DNA of 64,000 nucleotides from the NCBI GenBank assembly GCA_024742475.1, contig JANSYI010000014.1:124001-188000 (forward strand). Reading direction: 5' to 3'. The first letter of the stretch is position 1; every line of letters begins with the position of its first letter. This DNA comes from a bacterium. GTDB lineage: Bacteria > Myxococcota_A > Polyangia > Nannocystales > Nannocystaceae. The position numbers and the translations under genes are program-made. This document shows, one piece after another, positions 18,796-27,861 of the stretch. The notes beneath the pieces were generated by a model. The model did not search any database and was not told the DNA's origin. It saw only the letters and a list, made by a program, of their open reading frames with translations.

Positions 18796-19493
18796 GCGCC
18801 TTCACTCTCCATTTCGACCGTCTTGGCGTTGACCAACAGGCCCTTGACCACTTTTCGCGTGGCCCGAACGCGGACACGGACCTGCTCCCCAGGACGCGCG
18901 GTCACCTCGAGCCGACCATGGCTCTCGATGCGGGCACCGCCCACGCGCACGACGACCTTGACCGACGACCCGCGCGCCACCGGCGGAGGCAGCTCGAGAT
19001 TGGCCGCGTTCATGAGCTGGCCGAACTCGACGTCTTCGAGCACGGTGGAGCCGACGAGGCTCACCGGCGAGAGCGCGATCCCGTCGTCGCCGATGCGGGG
19101 CTCGAGCGCGATGTCCCCTTCGGAGATGACGTCACCCTCGGCGAGCTCGCGCTGGGCGACGAGCACCTCGTGCACCGCGACCAGCTTGATGCGGACGAAC
19201 GCTCGTCGCTGCACCAGCCCGTTGCGCTCGAGTTCGACGAGCGCGAAGGCGTTGCCTTCCTTGGGGACCCGTCGCCACTTCGCGCGGACCTCGTCGTCTT
19301 CCCCCGGGACGAACGTCGCGGGCACGGACACCTCTCCAATGAGGAGGTTGGTGGGCAAGTCGGGCTCGAGCTGCTCGACGATGGTCCGCTGGACCTCCTC
19401 GCGCGTCTCGGCAAACGGGTCGGTCGGCTCGTCCCCCGGCTTGGGACCACCCAGGCAGATCAGCGCGCTCAGCAGCAGTGCACGAAACATCAT
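18792..19493 (-). CDS. flgA: P-ring assembly chaperone FlgA
   Basis: A 233-residue periplasmic protein with an N-terminal signal sequence and, in its second half, an SAF domain and ChapFlgA fold: VLVAQRELAEGDVISEGDI then RPGEQVRVRVRATRKVVKGLL. FlgA helps FlgI assemble the P-ring. The first half is divergent, which is normal for this family. It sits between flgG and flgH in the usual order. The first two codons are both Met; the outer one is taken as the start. Confidence 0.88.
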   Translation of the reverse strand: MMFRALLLSALICLGGPKPGDEPTDPFAETREEVQRTIVEQLEPDLPTNLLIGEVSVPATFVPGEDDEVRAKWRRVPKEGNAFALVELERNGLVQRRAFVRIKLVAVHEVLVAQRELAEGDVISEGDIALEPRIGDDGIALSPVSLVGSTVLEDVEFGQLMNAANLELPPPVARGSSVKVVVRVGGARIESHGRLEVTARPGEQVRVRVRATRKVVKGLLVNAKTVEMESEGA

Positions 19494-19502
19494 GGCAAGT
19501 CC

Positions 19503-20288
19503 CTAGCGGAGGTTCGCGGTCTGCTGGAGCATCTCGTCGGCGGCTTGCACGACCCGCGAGTTGACCTCGTAGGCGCGCTGTCCGCTGATCAGGTTGATCA
19601 TCTCCTCGACCACCTTGACGTTCGACATCTCGAGCATGCCCTGGCCAATCGCACCCGACCCTTCGGCTCCGGGGATACCGATGATCGGGGTGCCGGACGC
19701 TGCCGTCTCGGTGAACAGCGTCTTGCCTTCGGCCTGGAGACCCGCAGGGTTGGTGAAGTTCGCGACCTCGATCTGTCCGATCTCGATCGGCTCTGCCTCA
19801 CCAGCGATACTCGCGGTGATGATGCCGTCCTCGCCCACGGTCACGCTCTGTGCGTCGGGCGGCACGACGATCTCCGCCGCGAGCCCGAGCCCTTGGGCGT
19901 TGACCATGCGGCCTTCGGCGTCGAGGTGGAACGCGCCGTTGCGCGTGTACACGGGGTTGCCTTCGGGGTCGGCCAGCACGAAGAACCCGCGCCCCTTGAT
20001 CGACAGGTCGAAGGGGTTGCCCGTCTGCTGCAGGTCGCCCTCGCTCATGTCGACCGAGGTTCCACCCACGCGCACGCCGAGTCCGACCTGTAGTCCCGTG
20101 CCGGCCCGGTTGTTGGCGCCCGCGTTGGCTCCGGGCGCCCGGAGGGTCTGGTACATCAAGTCTTCGAACTCGGCGCGACCCTTCTTGAAGCCAGCGGTGG
20201 AGGAGTTGGCGACGTTGTTCGCCGTGACGTCCAGCTTGGTTTGCAGGGCGTTCATGCCCGTTGCGGACGTTGAGAGTGCTCGAATCAT
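19503..20288 (-). CDS. flgG: Distal rod protein FlgG
   Basis: A 261-residue rod protein starting MIRALSTSATGMNALQTKLD with the N-DVTANNVANSSTAGFKKGRAEF motif, the mid-region NPFDLSIKGRGFFVLADPEG, and the C-terminal VVEEMINLISGQRAYEVNSR. These identify FlgG and the length (about 260) fits exactly. It forms the distal rod that crosses the periplasm and outer membrane. Its order after flgF is conserved. Confidence 0.95.
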   Translation of the reverse strand: MIRALSTSATGMNALQTKLDVTANNVANSSTAGFKKGRAEFEDLMYQTLRAPGANAGANNRAGTGLQVGLGVRVGGTSVDMSEGDLQQTGNPFDLSIKGRGFFVLADPEGNPVYTRNGAFHLDAEGRMVNAQGLGLAAEIVVPPDAQSVTVGEDGIITASIAGEAEPIEIGQIEVANFTNPAGLQAEGKTLFTETAASGTPIIGIPGAEGSGAIGQGMLEMSNVKVVEEMINLISGQRAYEVNSRVVQAADEMLQQTANLR

Positions 20289-20308
20289 GCTTGGTGCTCC
20301 TTGTTGGC

Positions 20309-21016
20309 CTACTTGGGCCCGCCGATTTCACGCACGGCGCGTTGGTCGATCTCGCGGTACGTAGTCATCATCTGGTGAAGGCTCTCGTGATTGCGCGAGA
20401 TCCGGATCAGGTCGACCATCCCGCGGACCGGGTCGAAGTTGGCCCCTTCGACGTGACCGGAGACCACTTGGGCATTCTCGACCGGGTTCACCGCCCCACG
20501 AGCGGTGTAGTAGTTGCCCCCCTCGTTGCGCAGGTTCGCTTCGTTGATTTGAACGAGTCGCATCTGCCCGACCGGCAGGCCGTCGGCGAGGATCTGGCCG
20601 GCGTTGTCGATGGAGACGTCCTTGGCGTCAGCGGGGACGATCAGCGGGTTGCCGCCAACGTCCATCACGCTGTTGCCACGGGCATCGATGAGCTCTCCGC
20701 CCGGTCCGAGTCGAAACTCGCCCGAGCGGGTGTAGCGGACGCCTTGGGGCGTCTGCATCGCGAACCATCCGTCGCCATCGACCGCGACGTCGAGCGGGTT
20801 GCCCGTGCTGTGCAGCTCGCCTCGGGTCGGGTCGACGGTGGCCTCTTCGGCGGTGACGAACGAGAGGTTGCCCTGTCCGCCGAGGACCTCTTCGAAGGTC
20901 ACGCGCTCGGCGCGAAAACCCGCCGTGTTGGCGTTGGCGACGTTGTTCGCCGTCACGTCGAGGGCGCGCTCTTGGGCGACAGCGCCCGACATCGCCACGT
21001 AGAGTCCGTCGCTCAT
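20309..21016 (-). CDS. flgF: Proximal rod protein FlgF
   Basis: A 235-residue rod protein of the FlgF/FlgG family: MSDGLYVAMSGAVAQERALD, then VTANNVANANTAGFRAERVTF and the mid-region NPLDVAVDGDGWFAMQTPQG. It is shorter than FlgG and begins with the FlgF-type SDGLY/MSGA motif. Overlaps the fliA stop by 4 bp (ATGA). Some delta-type bacteria have only one of FlgF and FlgG; here both are present. Confidence 0.92.
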   Translation of the reverse strand: MSDGLYVAMSGAVAQERALDVTANNVANANTAGFRAERVTFEEVLGGQGNLSFVTAEEATVDPTRGELHSTGNPLDVAVDGDGWFAMQTPQGVRYTRSGEFRLGPGGELIDARGNSVMDVGGNPLIVPADAKDVSIDNAGQILADGLPVGQMRLVQINEANLRNEGGNYYTARGAVNPVENAQVVSGHVEGANFDPVRGMVDLIRISRNHESLHQMMTTYREIDQRAVREIGGPK

Positions 21017-21738
21017 GCTGCCTCCTCGGTGATGACCGCGGGTTCTTCCAGCTTGGCGCGCAAGCGCGTGATGGCGCGAGCGTGTAGCTGGCTCACCCGC
21101 CCCACCGAGATGTCGAAGATCTCGCCGAGCTCGGCGTAGGTGAGCTCTTCGATGTAGTAGAGGGAGAGCAGCTGCGCGTCACGGGGCGCGAGCAGCTGAA
21201 GCGCCTGCATGACCTTCGCCACCAGGTCGCGCTTCTCGGCCACGCTGGCCGGCGAGTTCTGAGCTTCCGCGGGGCACGGGTGCTCCTGAAACTCGACGAT
21301 CGCGACGTGCGTGAGGCCCTCGAGTTCCTGGCGGTACTCGGCCACGGACACGCCGAGATCCTCGGCGACCTCTTGGTCCTCCGCGGGGCGCCCCAGCTTC
21401 TGCTCCACGCGACGGATCGCGTCCTGGACCCGCTTCGCCTTCTGCCGCTGCCTCCGGGGAAGCACGTCGGCCCGACGCAGCTCGTCGTAGACGGCGCCGC
21501 GAATCCGACGCTCGGCGAACCCGAGGAAGGGCTCGCCTCGCTTGGCGTCGTAGCGCTCCGCGGCTTGGGTCAGCCCCAGGTACGCGGCCGCCACGACGTC
21601 GTCTACGAGCACCGGGTCCGGAAGACGACGCGCCATGCGAAGCGCGATCCTCCGTGCGATGGGTGCATGCTCGACGACCAGCTGGTCGCGGAGACTGCGG
21701 CGCGGAGCACCCCGACCCAGATGCCCGTAGCCGGTCAT
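21013..21738 (-). CDS. fliA: Sigma-28 factor FliA
   Basis: A 241-residue sigma-70-family factor: region 2 includes VDDVVAAAYLGLTQAAERYD and FLGFAERRIRGAVYDELRRAD (the FliA hallmark), region 3 carries RVEQKLGRPAEDQEVAEDLG, and region 4 has LSLYYIEELTYAELGEIFDIS plus the recognition helix VGRVSQLHARAI. It directs transcription of late flagellar genes from sites like those before both flagellins, and is held by FlgM. The ATG at 21738 was chosen because region 1.2 starts there; the longer frame upstream is inside flhG. Confidence 0.95.
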   Translation of the reverse strand: MTGYGHLGRGAPRRSLRDQLVVEHAPIARRIALRMARRLPDPVLVDDVVAAAYLGLTQAAERYDAKRGEPFLGFAERRIRGAVYDELRRADVLPRRQRQKAKRVQDAIRRVEQKLGRPAEDQEVAEDLGVSVAEYRQELEGLTHVAIVEFQEHPCPAEAQNSPASVAEKRDLVAKVMQALQLLAPRDAQLLSLYYIEELTYAELGEIFDISVGRVSQLHARAITRLRAKLEEPAVITEEAA

Positions 21739-22619
21739 CTCACGTCCTCCAACGATGCCGTTCGCGTGAAGTCCTCGTGACTCGGCACGACGAACGCGTC
21801 GTGGTTGAAGGTCGACGGCGACATCTCCACGACCGCGGAGAGCATCGACGACAGCGCCCGCGACGACGGCGCGTCGGGGTACTGCAAGATCGCGGGACTC
21901 CCCAAGGCGCACGCCGTAGACGCGCGAGGGTCGCTGGGAACGTAGGGCAGCTCGCACAGCTCGACGCCGAGGAAGCGAGACACGAGGGCCTCGAGCCGGG
22001 CGAAGGCGTCTTTGGCGTCGCTCTCGGAGTCGGACCGATTGACGACGACGAACGCTCTGTCCAGGCCCACGCGTGCCGTGAGCGCCTTGAGGCACGCGTA
22101 GGCGTCGGCGAGCGAGGTGGGCTCGGGCGAGAGCACCAAGACGACGTGCGTCGCGAGGGCGCACATTTCGATGCCAACGTCGGAGAGGCCGGCGGGCGCA
22201 TCGATGACCGTCGCGTCGTAGTGGTCGCGCATCGATTCGATCTCGACGTAGATCGACGCGGCCTGGGCAGCGTCGAGGTTCGCCAGCATCGAGTTGCCGT
22301 TCAATCCCGGGAGGAGATCGATACCGTGGGCGCTCTCGAGCACCTCTGCGACGGGCGCCCCGCGAAGGACGTCGAGGATCGACCGCTCGGGCGCGAGGCC
22401 GAACAACAGGTTGAGATCCGCCATCGCGAAGTCGCCGTCGACGGTCAGCGTCTTCATGTCGTGTTTGGCCATCCACACGGCAGCGTTGGCTGCGACGAAA
22501 CTCTTTCCGACGCCTCCTTTGCCGCCCGTGAAGGCCAAAGTGGTGCCCGGCGTGGGCTTGCCACGACGTTGGGCGGTGCGGAACCTGTCGAGTGAAATGA
22601 CGTCAGCCATCGTATTCAC
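21735..22619 (-). CDS. flhG: MinD-like ATPase FlhG (FleN)
   Basis: A 294-residue MinD-type ATPase with a deviant Walker A GGKGGVGKS at 32-40 and the DAPAGLSDVGIEM switch region. FlhG limits flagellar number and works with FlhF. Its N-terminus lacks the DQAxxLR motif that stimulates FlhF in many species. The GTG at 22619 overlaps the flhF stop (GTGA); an ATG at 22610 is a second possible start. It overlaps fliA by 4 bp. Confidence 0.92.
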   Translation of the reverse strand: MNTMADVISLDRFRTAQRRGKPTPGTTLAFTGGKGGVGKSFVAANAAVWMAKHDMKTLTVDGDFAMADLNLLFGLAPERSILDVLRGAPVAEVLESAHGIDLLPGLNGNSMLANLDAAQAASIYVEIESMRDHYDATVIDAPAGLSDVGIEMCALATHVVLVLSPEPTSLADAYACLKALTARVGLDRAFVVVNRSDSESDAKDAFARLEALVSRFLGVELCELPYVPSDPRASTACALGSPAILQYPDAPSSRALSSMLSAVVEMSPSTFNHDAFVVPSHEDFTRTASLEDVR

Positions 22620-23665
22620 GCGACCTCCATGAGTTCTTGACCTTCGATTGCCATGGACATGAGCAGTTTTCGGGTAGCGACATGAATGTCTTCGGGGACC
22701 TTCTGTCCCCCCGTCACGTAGCTGACGGGAAGATTGTGGCGAGCAGGGGCGAGTACGAGTTCGCGAAGGTCGGCGGTTTCGTCGACCTTGGTAAAGAGCA
22801 AGCGAGAGACGCCGATGGGCGCGTAGCGAGCGACGATCGTGTCGATGTCGAAAGAGCTGGTGCCCGCGGCCATCGCGAGGTGAATCTCGGGTTTGGGGAG
22901 CCGGTTCATGAGCTCTTCGACGCGACGTGGTGCGCGGAGGTCTTGGAGGCTTCGGCCCGCCGTGTCCACGAGCACGAGCTCGGCGTTGGCGGACTGCTCG
23001 AGCGCCATCGGGAGCTCGGTCGCCGCGTGCCGCACGACGGTGAGCGGCACGCCCATCATCTTGGCGAAGGCCTTGATCTGCGCGGGCGCCCCGACGCGGT
23101 GGTTGTCGAGCGAGATGATGTGCACCCGCTTGCGCTCGAGCAGCGCTGCGTTGGCGGCGATCTTCGCGATGGTCGTCGTCTTGCCGACGCCCGTCGGACC
23201 GATGATCGCGCGGACCCGGGCTTGCGAGGCCTTGGCGAGCGTGTGGCCCTTGGCCGCCTGCTCGAGCGCCTCGCGGTCCACGGGCGGGCGCCGCGTCATG
23301 TTGGCCACCATCTTCTTGAGCTCGGCGACCTGGTCGAGCAGTGCCTTCTGATTGACGTTCTTCGAGGGCCGGGTGTTGCGAACGAGGCTACGCAGCGCGC
23401 GAAGCTCGGAGCGCAGTGGCTGCATCGCCTCGGCGAGGTCGGCCGCCGACTCGGCGCGCGACACCCCTTGAACGACCGGCTTCTCCTCGCTCGACTTCGC
23501 CTGGCCCTCGGTCTCGTCGACGGCAGCGGTCACCGCGAGCATGCGCTTGCCGCCGGGCCCTTTGACGGGCTTCGTCGCAATGATCAGCGCGTCGGGGCCC
23601 AGCTCTTGTTTCACACGAGCGAGCGCCTCGCGCATCGACTCCGCTTTGAACTTTCGCAGTTTCAT
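22616..23665 (-). CDS. flhF: Flagellar SRP-like GTPase FlhF
   Basis: A 349-residue protein: an N-terminal basic B domain (1-125, MKLRKFKAESMREALARVKQ is the family start), then an NG domain with P-loop GPTGVGKT (156-163), DTAGRS at 234-239 and FTKVDE near 290. FlhF places the flagellum, normally at a pole, by recruiting the first MS-ring components. Its presence with FlhG argues for a polar flagellum. Four bases overlap with flhA (ATGA). Confidence 0.94.
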   Translation of the reverse strand: MKLRKFKAESMREALARVKQELGPDALIIATKPVKGPGGKRMLAVTAAVDETEGQAKSSEEKPVVQGVSRAESAADLAEAMQPLRSELRALRSLVRNTRPSKNVNQKALLDQVAELKKMVANMTRRPPVDREALEQAAKGHTLAKASQARVRAIIGPTGVGKTTTIAKIAANAALLERKRVHIISLDNHRVGAPAQIKAFAKMMGVPLTVVRHAATELPMALEQSANAELVLVDTAGRSLQDLRAPRRVEELMNRLPKPEIHLAMAAGTSSFDIDTIVARYAPIGVSRLLFTKVDETADLRELVLAPARHNLPVSYVTGGQKVPEDIHVATRKLLMSMAIEGQELMEVA

Positions 23666-25779
23666 GCGGCCTCCGGCATTCGGACGCCATCAGTGTCGAT
23701 GACGCGGGTTGCAGACAGGGGAACGGAAGGGTCGACTTCTCGATAGCTGATGACCCGAAGCCCCCGAACATGGCGTTGGGCGATGGCGGCGGCCGTGCGG
23801 CGAACGTCGGGCGCGACGATCAACACGGGCGGCTCGTCACGTTGCGCAGCGAGCTCGGCAGCATCGCCCAGCGTTTGCGTGAGCCGGGTGAGCTGGGATG
23901 CATCGCCGCCTCGCGGACCGCGGCGAAGGAGGTCTTCGGCCTTGGGCTCGAGGACCATGGCGCGAAGGCGGCCGTAGGGGTCGACGAACTGCTCGGTGAT
24001 TCTTCGCGACAGTCGCTGACGCACGAGCTCGGTCAGCTCGTTGACGTCTTTGGTCTGCGCGGCGTTGTCGGCGAGGGTCTCGAGGATGGAACGCGTGTCT
24101 CGAAGGGACACTCCCTCGGTCAGCAACGAGCGGAGGACCTGAATGACCTGCCCGAGGCTGAGCAGGTGCGGGATGAGCTCTTCGACCACCTTGGAGTTGC
24201 GCTTGGCCGCGAGGTCGATGAGCTCCTGCGCTTCCTTGCGTCCGAGCAGCTCTGCCGCATGGTTGCGCACCACCTCGGTGAGATGGGTCGCGATGACCGA
24301 GGACGCGTCGACGACGGTGCAGCCAGCGGCTTCGGCCATGGTGCGCTGGCCCGGAGCGATCCACTTTGCGGGCAGCCCGAAGGTGGGCTCGCGCACCAGC
24401 GCGCCCGAGAGGTTGGCCGTGGCCTCGCCCGTGGGGTCGATGGCGAGCATGCGACCCACGCGAAGTTCGCCTTCGGCCACCTTCACCCCGGAGATGAGCA
24501 GCTTGTAGCTGGTGGGCTTGGCGGCGATGTCGTCGCGAATCGAGACGGGCGGCACGATGAAGCCGAGCTCCTTCGCCATCTGCTTGCGCACGCCTGCGAT
24601 GCGGCCGAGCAGCTCTCCGTCGCGGTCGAGGTCGGCCAGCGGGAGGAGCTGCAGCCCAAGCTCCATGGATACGAGCTCCACCGGGAGCGCTTCGGCGATC
24701 TCCTGCTTCTGCGCCTCGGGGTCGGTCAGCCGCTTGCGGTCCATCTCAGCCTTCTTGCGCGCGTCGATGACCTTGGCGCCCTTGGTGGTCGCTCCGCCCT
24801 GGAGCTTGCGGTCACCGATGTAGCCCACGCCCGCGGCGGCGGCCGCCATCAGCAGCAGCGGAAAGTGAGGCATTCCGGGAACGATGCCGAGCACGCCGAG
24901 CACGGCCGACGAGGCCCAGGCGGCCTTGGGGCGGTGCATGAGCTGCCCGGTCAGCGAGCTCATCATGCCGCCGCTCGAGGAGCTGTCGCGCGTCACGAGC
25001 AACGCGGCGCCGGTCGAGACGAGCAGCGCGGGGAGCTGCGAGACGAGACCGTCTCCGATCGAGAGGATGCTGTAGGTGTGGGCAGACTCGAGCAGCGTCA
25101 GGTCGTGCTGCATGACGCCGACGACGATGCCCGCGATGACGTTGATCGCGACGATGATCAAGCCCGCGATCGCGTCGCCGCGAACGAACTTGGACGCACC
25201 GTCCATCGAACCGTGAAACTCGGCGTGGGCCTGGACCTCTTCGCGGCGCTTCCTCGCGGTCTTCTCGTCGATCAGCCCCGCGACGAGGTCGGAGTCGATC
25301 GCCATCTGCTTGCCCGGCATCGAGTCCAACGTGAAGCGAGCCCCGACCTCGGAGATTCGGTCGGCACCTTTGGTGATGACGATGAAGTTCACCAAGACGA
25401 GGATGAGGAACACGACCGCGCCGACGACGAAGTTGCCGCCCACGACGAACTCGCCGAAGGCCGCGATGACCTGACCGGCCGCGTCCAAGCCTTCGCCTCC
25501 GTGCAGGAGGATGTTGCGCGTCGAGGCGATGTTCAGGCTCAGCCGGAACAAGGTGACGAGCACGAGCAGCGACGGGAACGACGAGAACTCGAGTGGTTTC
25601 TCGACGTACATCGCGACCAGGAAGATGAGCAGCGATACCGTGAGGCTCGCCGACATCAACAGGTCGAGCATCACCGGGGGCAGCGGAAGCACCGCGAGCG
25701 CGAGCACGCCGACCATGAGAATCGCGCCGGTGGCGTCCCCAAGGTTTCGTGCTCGATCACTGGCTTGTGTCGTTGCCAC
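23662..25779 (-). CDS. flhA: Flagellar export gate protein FlhA
   Basis: A 705-residue inner-membrane protein with eight helices in the N-terminal 330 residues (including MSASLTVSLLIFLVAMYVEK and FVVGAVVFLILVLVNFIVIT), the FHIPEP-family segment VGARFTLDSMPGKQMAIDSD, and a cytoplasmic domain to the C-terminus. FlhA is the nine-subunit ring that receives substrate-chaperone complexes. Start codon is GTG. It begins a long minus-strand operon; the 223-bp gap to the divergent mscS gene shows no certain promoter. Confidence 0.96.
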   Translation of the reverse strand: MATTQASDRARNLGDATGAILMVGVLALAVLPLPPVMLDLLMSASLTVSLLIFLVAMYVEKPLEFSSFPSLLVLVTLFRLSLNIASTRNILLHGGEGLDAAGQVIAAFGEFVVGGNFVVGAVVFLILVLVNFIVITKGADRISEVGARFTLDSMPGKQMAIDSDLVAGLIDEKTARKRREEVQAHAEFHGSMDGASKFVRGDAIAGLIIVAINVIAGIVVGVMQHDLTLLESAHTYSILSIGDGLVSQLPALLVSTGAALLVTRDSSSSGGMMSSLTGQLMHRPKAAWASSAVLGVLGIVPGMPHFPLLLMAAAAAGVGYIGDRKLQGGATTKGAKVIDARKKAEMDRKRLTDPEAQKQEIAEALPVELVSMELGLQLLPLADLDRDGELLGRIAGVRKQMAKELGFIVPPVSIRDDIAAKPTSYKLLISGVKVAEGELRVGRMLAIDPTGEATANLSGALVREPTFGLPAKWIAPGQRTMAEAAGCTVVDASSVIATHLTEVVRNHAAELLGRKEAQELIDLAAKRNSKVVEELIPHLLSLGQVIQVLRSLLTEGVSLRDTRSILETLADNAAQTKDVNELTELVRQRLSRRITEQFVDPYGRLRAMVLEPKAEDLLRRGPRGGDASQLTRLTQTLGDAAELAAQRDEPPVLIVAPDVRRTAAAIAQRHVRGLRVISYREVDPSVPLSATRVIDTDGVRMPEAA

Positions 25780-26002
25780 TAAACTCGTCTATTGGGCGGC
25801 CGATTCCTCATGGCCAGTCCTGGGGCCGTCGCGATCGCGAAGATCCGGGAGTGGGACGTCCGCTTGTGGGACGAGGTCGAGCACGAAGCGCGCAACGAAG
25901 GACGGAGGCCACGTGGGTGCGCAACGGCGAGCCCGGTGGCGGCCCCGAAGCGGACACGGGCAGCGCGGTTGCGCCGCGCGCCGCATGAACTAGTCCGGAC
26001 GC

Positions 26003-27823
26003 GTGAGACGCCTGGTACCGCTACTCGTCCTCACGCTAGCGCTTTGGACTGCAGCCTTCGATGCGATCGCCGCCCCCTCCGGACCGGGTGTGGGGGCTCG
26101 ACCACACGAGACCTCTTCGGGCATGTTCCGCGACCTGCTGGAGTCGCTGGAGTCGGGCGGGCGCGTGCTCATCGAGATGGTGCGCCCCTCGGAGATCACC
26201 ACGGCCGACAACCCGCGCTGGAACTCGCTCGAGTCGCCGCGCCACACCGTGCAGACGTTCATGGAGACGATGCACTACATCGAGCAGGGGCACGGTGAGG
26301 TCTGGCCGCGCGCGCTGGCCACGTTGGGCAAGGTCAACACCGAGCAGCCTGGCCTGGCGCGACGTCGCGCGCGAGAGCTCTATGAGGTGCTGCTGCGCGT
26401 GGGCAGCTTCGACCCCTTCTCGCTGCCCGGAGCCACCGACGTGCAGCGCAGCGGCATGACCCGCTACGAGGTGTTTCCGCGGGGCGTCGACCACGGCTGG
26501 GTGTGGGAGTCGCTCGACGAACCTCCCGAAGGGACCGTCTCGCTCGTGCGGGGACGCAACGGAAGCTGGACCTTCTCCAACGACACCCAGCAGGGCCTCA
26601 CCGCCCTGTACGAGAGCCTCGCGCCGCTGCCCCCCAAGTACGACAAGACCCACGAGAAGGCCTACGTCAGCGTCTTCGACCCGACCGTCTCGGACACTAC
26701 CTGGTGGGGCTGGCTCGCCGCCGCGGGCGGGCTCGTCGTCGGCATCGTGTTGGCAATCGTGGTGCGAAAGCTCGGGGTGCGCTTCGCCGACGGCCTGGTC
26801 GCACGCGGCCTCTCGGTCACCGCCAGCGTGGTCCGAGGTCTGACGATGCCCAGCGCGCTGATCGTCTTCGCCGCCTGCCTTGCGACCGGGCTGGCCTTCC
26901 TGTCCCTCACCGGGGTGCTCGACCAGCTGCGCTGGGGGGTGCTCGAGCTGGTGGTGTTCGTCGCCGCGGGGTGGTTCGCCGTCGAGTTGGTGGACTTCAT
27001 CTTCGTCCGCTACAAGACGCGCGCCCGCAACAAGGAGCAGAAGCTCAATACGATGGCGGCCGAGATCGCACACCGCCTGCTCAAGATCGGGCTGGTCGTC
27101 GCGCTCGCCGCCATGACGCTGCAGAGCGTCTTCGGGCTGGACGTCGCGCCCGTGGTCGCGGGCATCGGCGTGCTCGGCTTGGCCATGGGTCTGGCCGCAC
27201 AGGACTCGATCAAGAACGTCTTCGGCGCGCTGATGATCTTCTTCTACCGCCCGTTCGTGCTCGGCGACCTGGTCAAGTTCGAGGGCGAGCTGGGCCACAT
27301 CATGGAGCTCGGCACCCAAAGCACCCAGATCCAGCTGCTCACCGGCGAGCGGTTGACGGTGCCCAACATGAAGTTCGTCGCCAACTCGATCGAGAACCTC
27401 TCCGCACGCGCCTTCCTGCGTGGCGAGGTCGACATCGCGCTGGGATACAGCTGCTCGCGCGAGGACGTGAAGCGAGCGATGGAGCTGCTCCGCGACATCA
27501 TGCACGGTGACCCCGTCGCCAGCGAAGGCTACTTCCGCCTCGACCAGCGCCCTCCGCAGATCCACTTCACCGACTTCGCCGCCGACGTGCTCACGATCAA
27601 GGTCTACTACTGGTACTTCATGGGCGAGGCCGGCGACGACAAGGAGCGCGACCTCATCGAACGCGAGGTCGAAAGAGACTGGTGGACCTTCCTCGCCCAC
27701 CGCACCCTCGTGCACGAGGAGATCCTCGAGCGCTTCGGCGAAGCCGGCATCGAGTTCGCCTTCCCGACCCAGACCGTGGAGTTGCAGATGGGCGCCGGCG
27801 CCGAGCGCCTCGCGGCGCAGTAG
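26003..27823 (+). CDS. MscS-family mechanosensitive channel
   Basis: A 606-residue membrane protein: signal peptide, a periplasmic domain to about residue 230, several helices, then the MscS core with the pore helix GVLGLAMGLAAQDSIKNVFG (about 388-407) and the beta-domain GDLVKFEGELGHIMELGTQST. Such channels open under membrane tension and protect cells from osmotic downshift. This is a larger member than E. coli MscS, closer to the YbdG/YnaI or MscK-type architecture. GTG start. It is unrelated to flagella and forms part of the accessory stretch that splits the flagellar genes. Confidence 0.9.
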   Translation: MRRLVPLLVLTLALWTAAFDAIAAPSGPGVGARPHETSSGMFRDLLESLESGGRVLIEMVRPSEITTADNPRWNSLESPRHTVQTFMETMHYIEQGHGEVWPRALATLGKVNTEQPGLARRRARELYEVLLRVGSFDPFSLPGATDVQRSGMTRYEVFPRGVDHGWVWESLDEPPEGTVSLVRGRNGSWTFSNDTQQGLTALYESLAPLPPKYDKTHEKAYVSVFDPTVSDTTWWGWLAAAGGLVVGIVLAIVVRKLGVRFADGLVARGLSVTASVVRGLTMPSALIVFAACLATGLAFLSLTGVLDQLRWGVLELVVFVAAGWFAVELVDFIFVRYKTRARNKEQKLNTMAAEIAHRLLKIGLVVALAAMTLQSVFGLDVAPVVAGIGVLGLAMGLAAQDSIKNVFGALMIFFYRPFVLGDLVKFEGELGHIMELGTQSTQIQLLTGERLTVPNMKFVANSIENLSARAFLRGEVDIALGYSCSREDVKRAMELLRDIMHGDPVASEGYFRLDQRPPQIHFTDFAADVLTIKVYYWYFMGEAGDDKERDLIEREVERDWWTFLAHRTLVHEEILERFGEAGIEFAFPTQTVELQMGAGAERLAAQ

Positions 27824-27861
27824 CGGTCGGGGCGAAGCGTCGGGCTGCTAGGCTGCGGAGC

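Noticed and set aside
22477..22619. Fusion of FlhG-like upstream sequence to FliA (487-residue frame from 22476)
   Set aside because: The upstream part is an Arg-rich shadow of flhG; sigma region 1.2 begins at the ATG at 21738.
23770..25782. 670-residue open frame on the plus strand opposite flhA
   Set aside because: It is the antisense shadow of flhA in GC-rich DNA; it is rich in Arg, Gly, His and Asp and shows no domain pattern.
25780..26002. Sigma-54 promoter upstream of flhA
   Set aside because: The best GC-N10-CC spacing on the minus strand lacks almost all other consensus bases.
26003..27823. Flagellar role for the MscS channel
   Set aside because: It has only the standard MscS core and a periplasmic domain; location next to flhA alone is not evidence.
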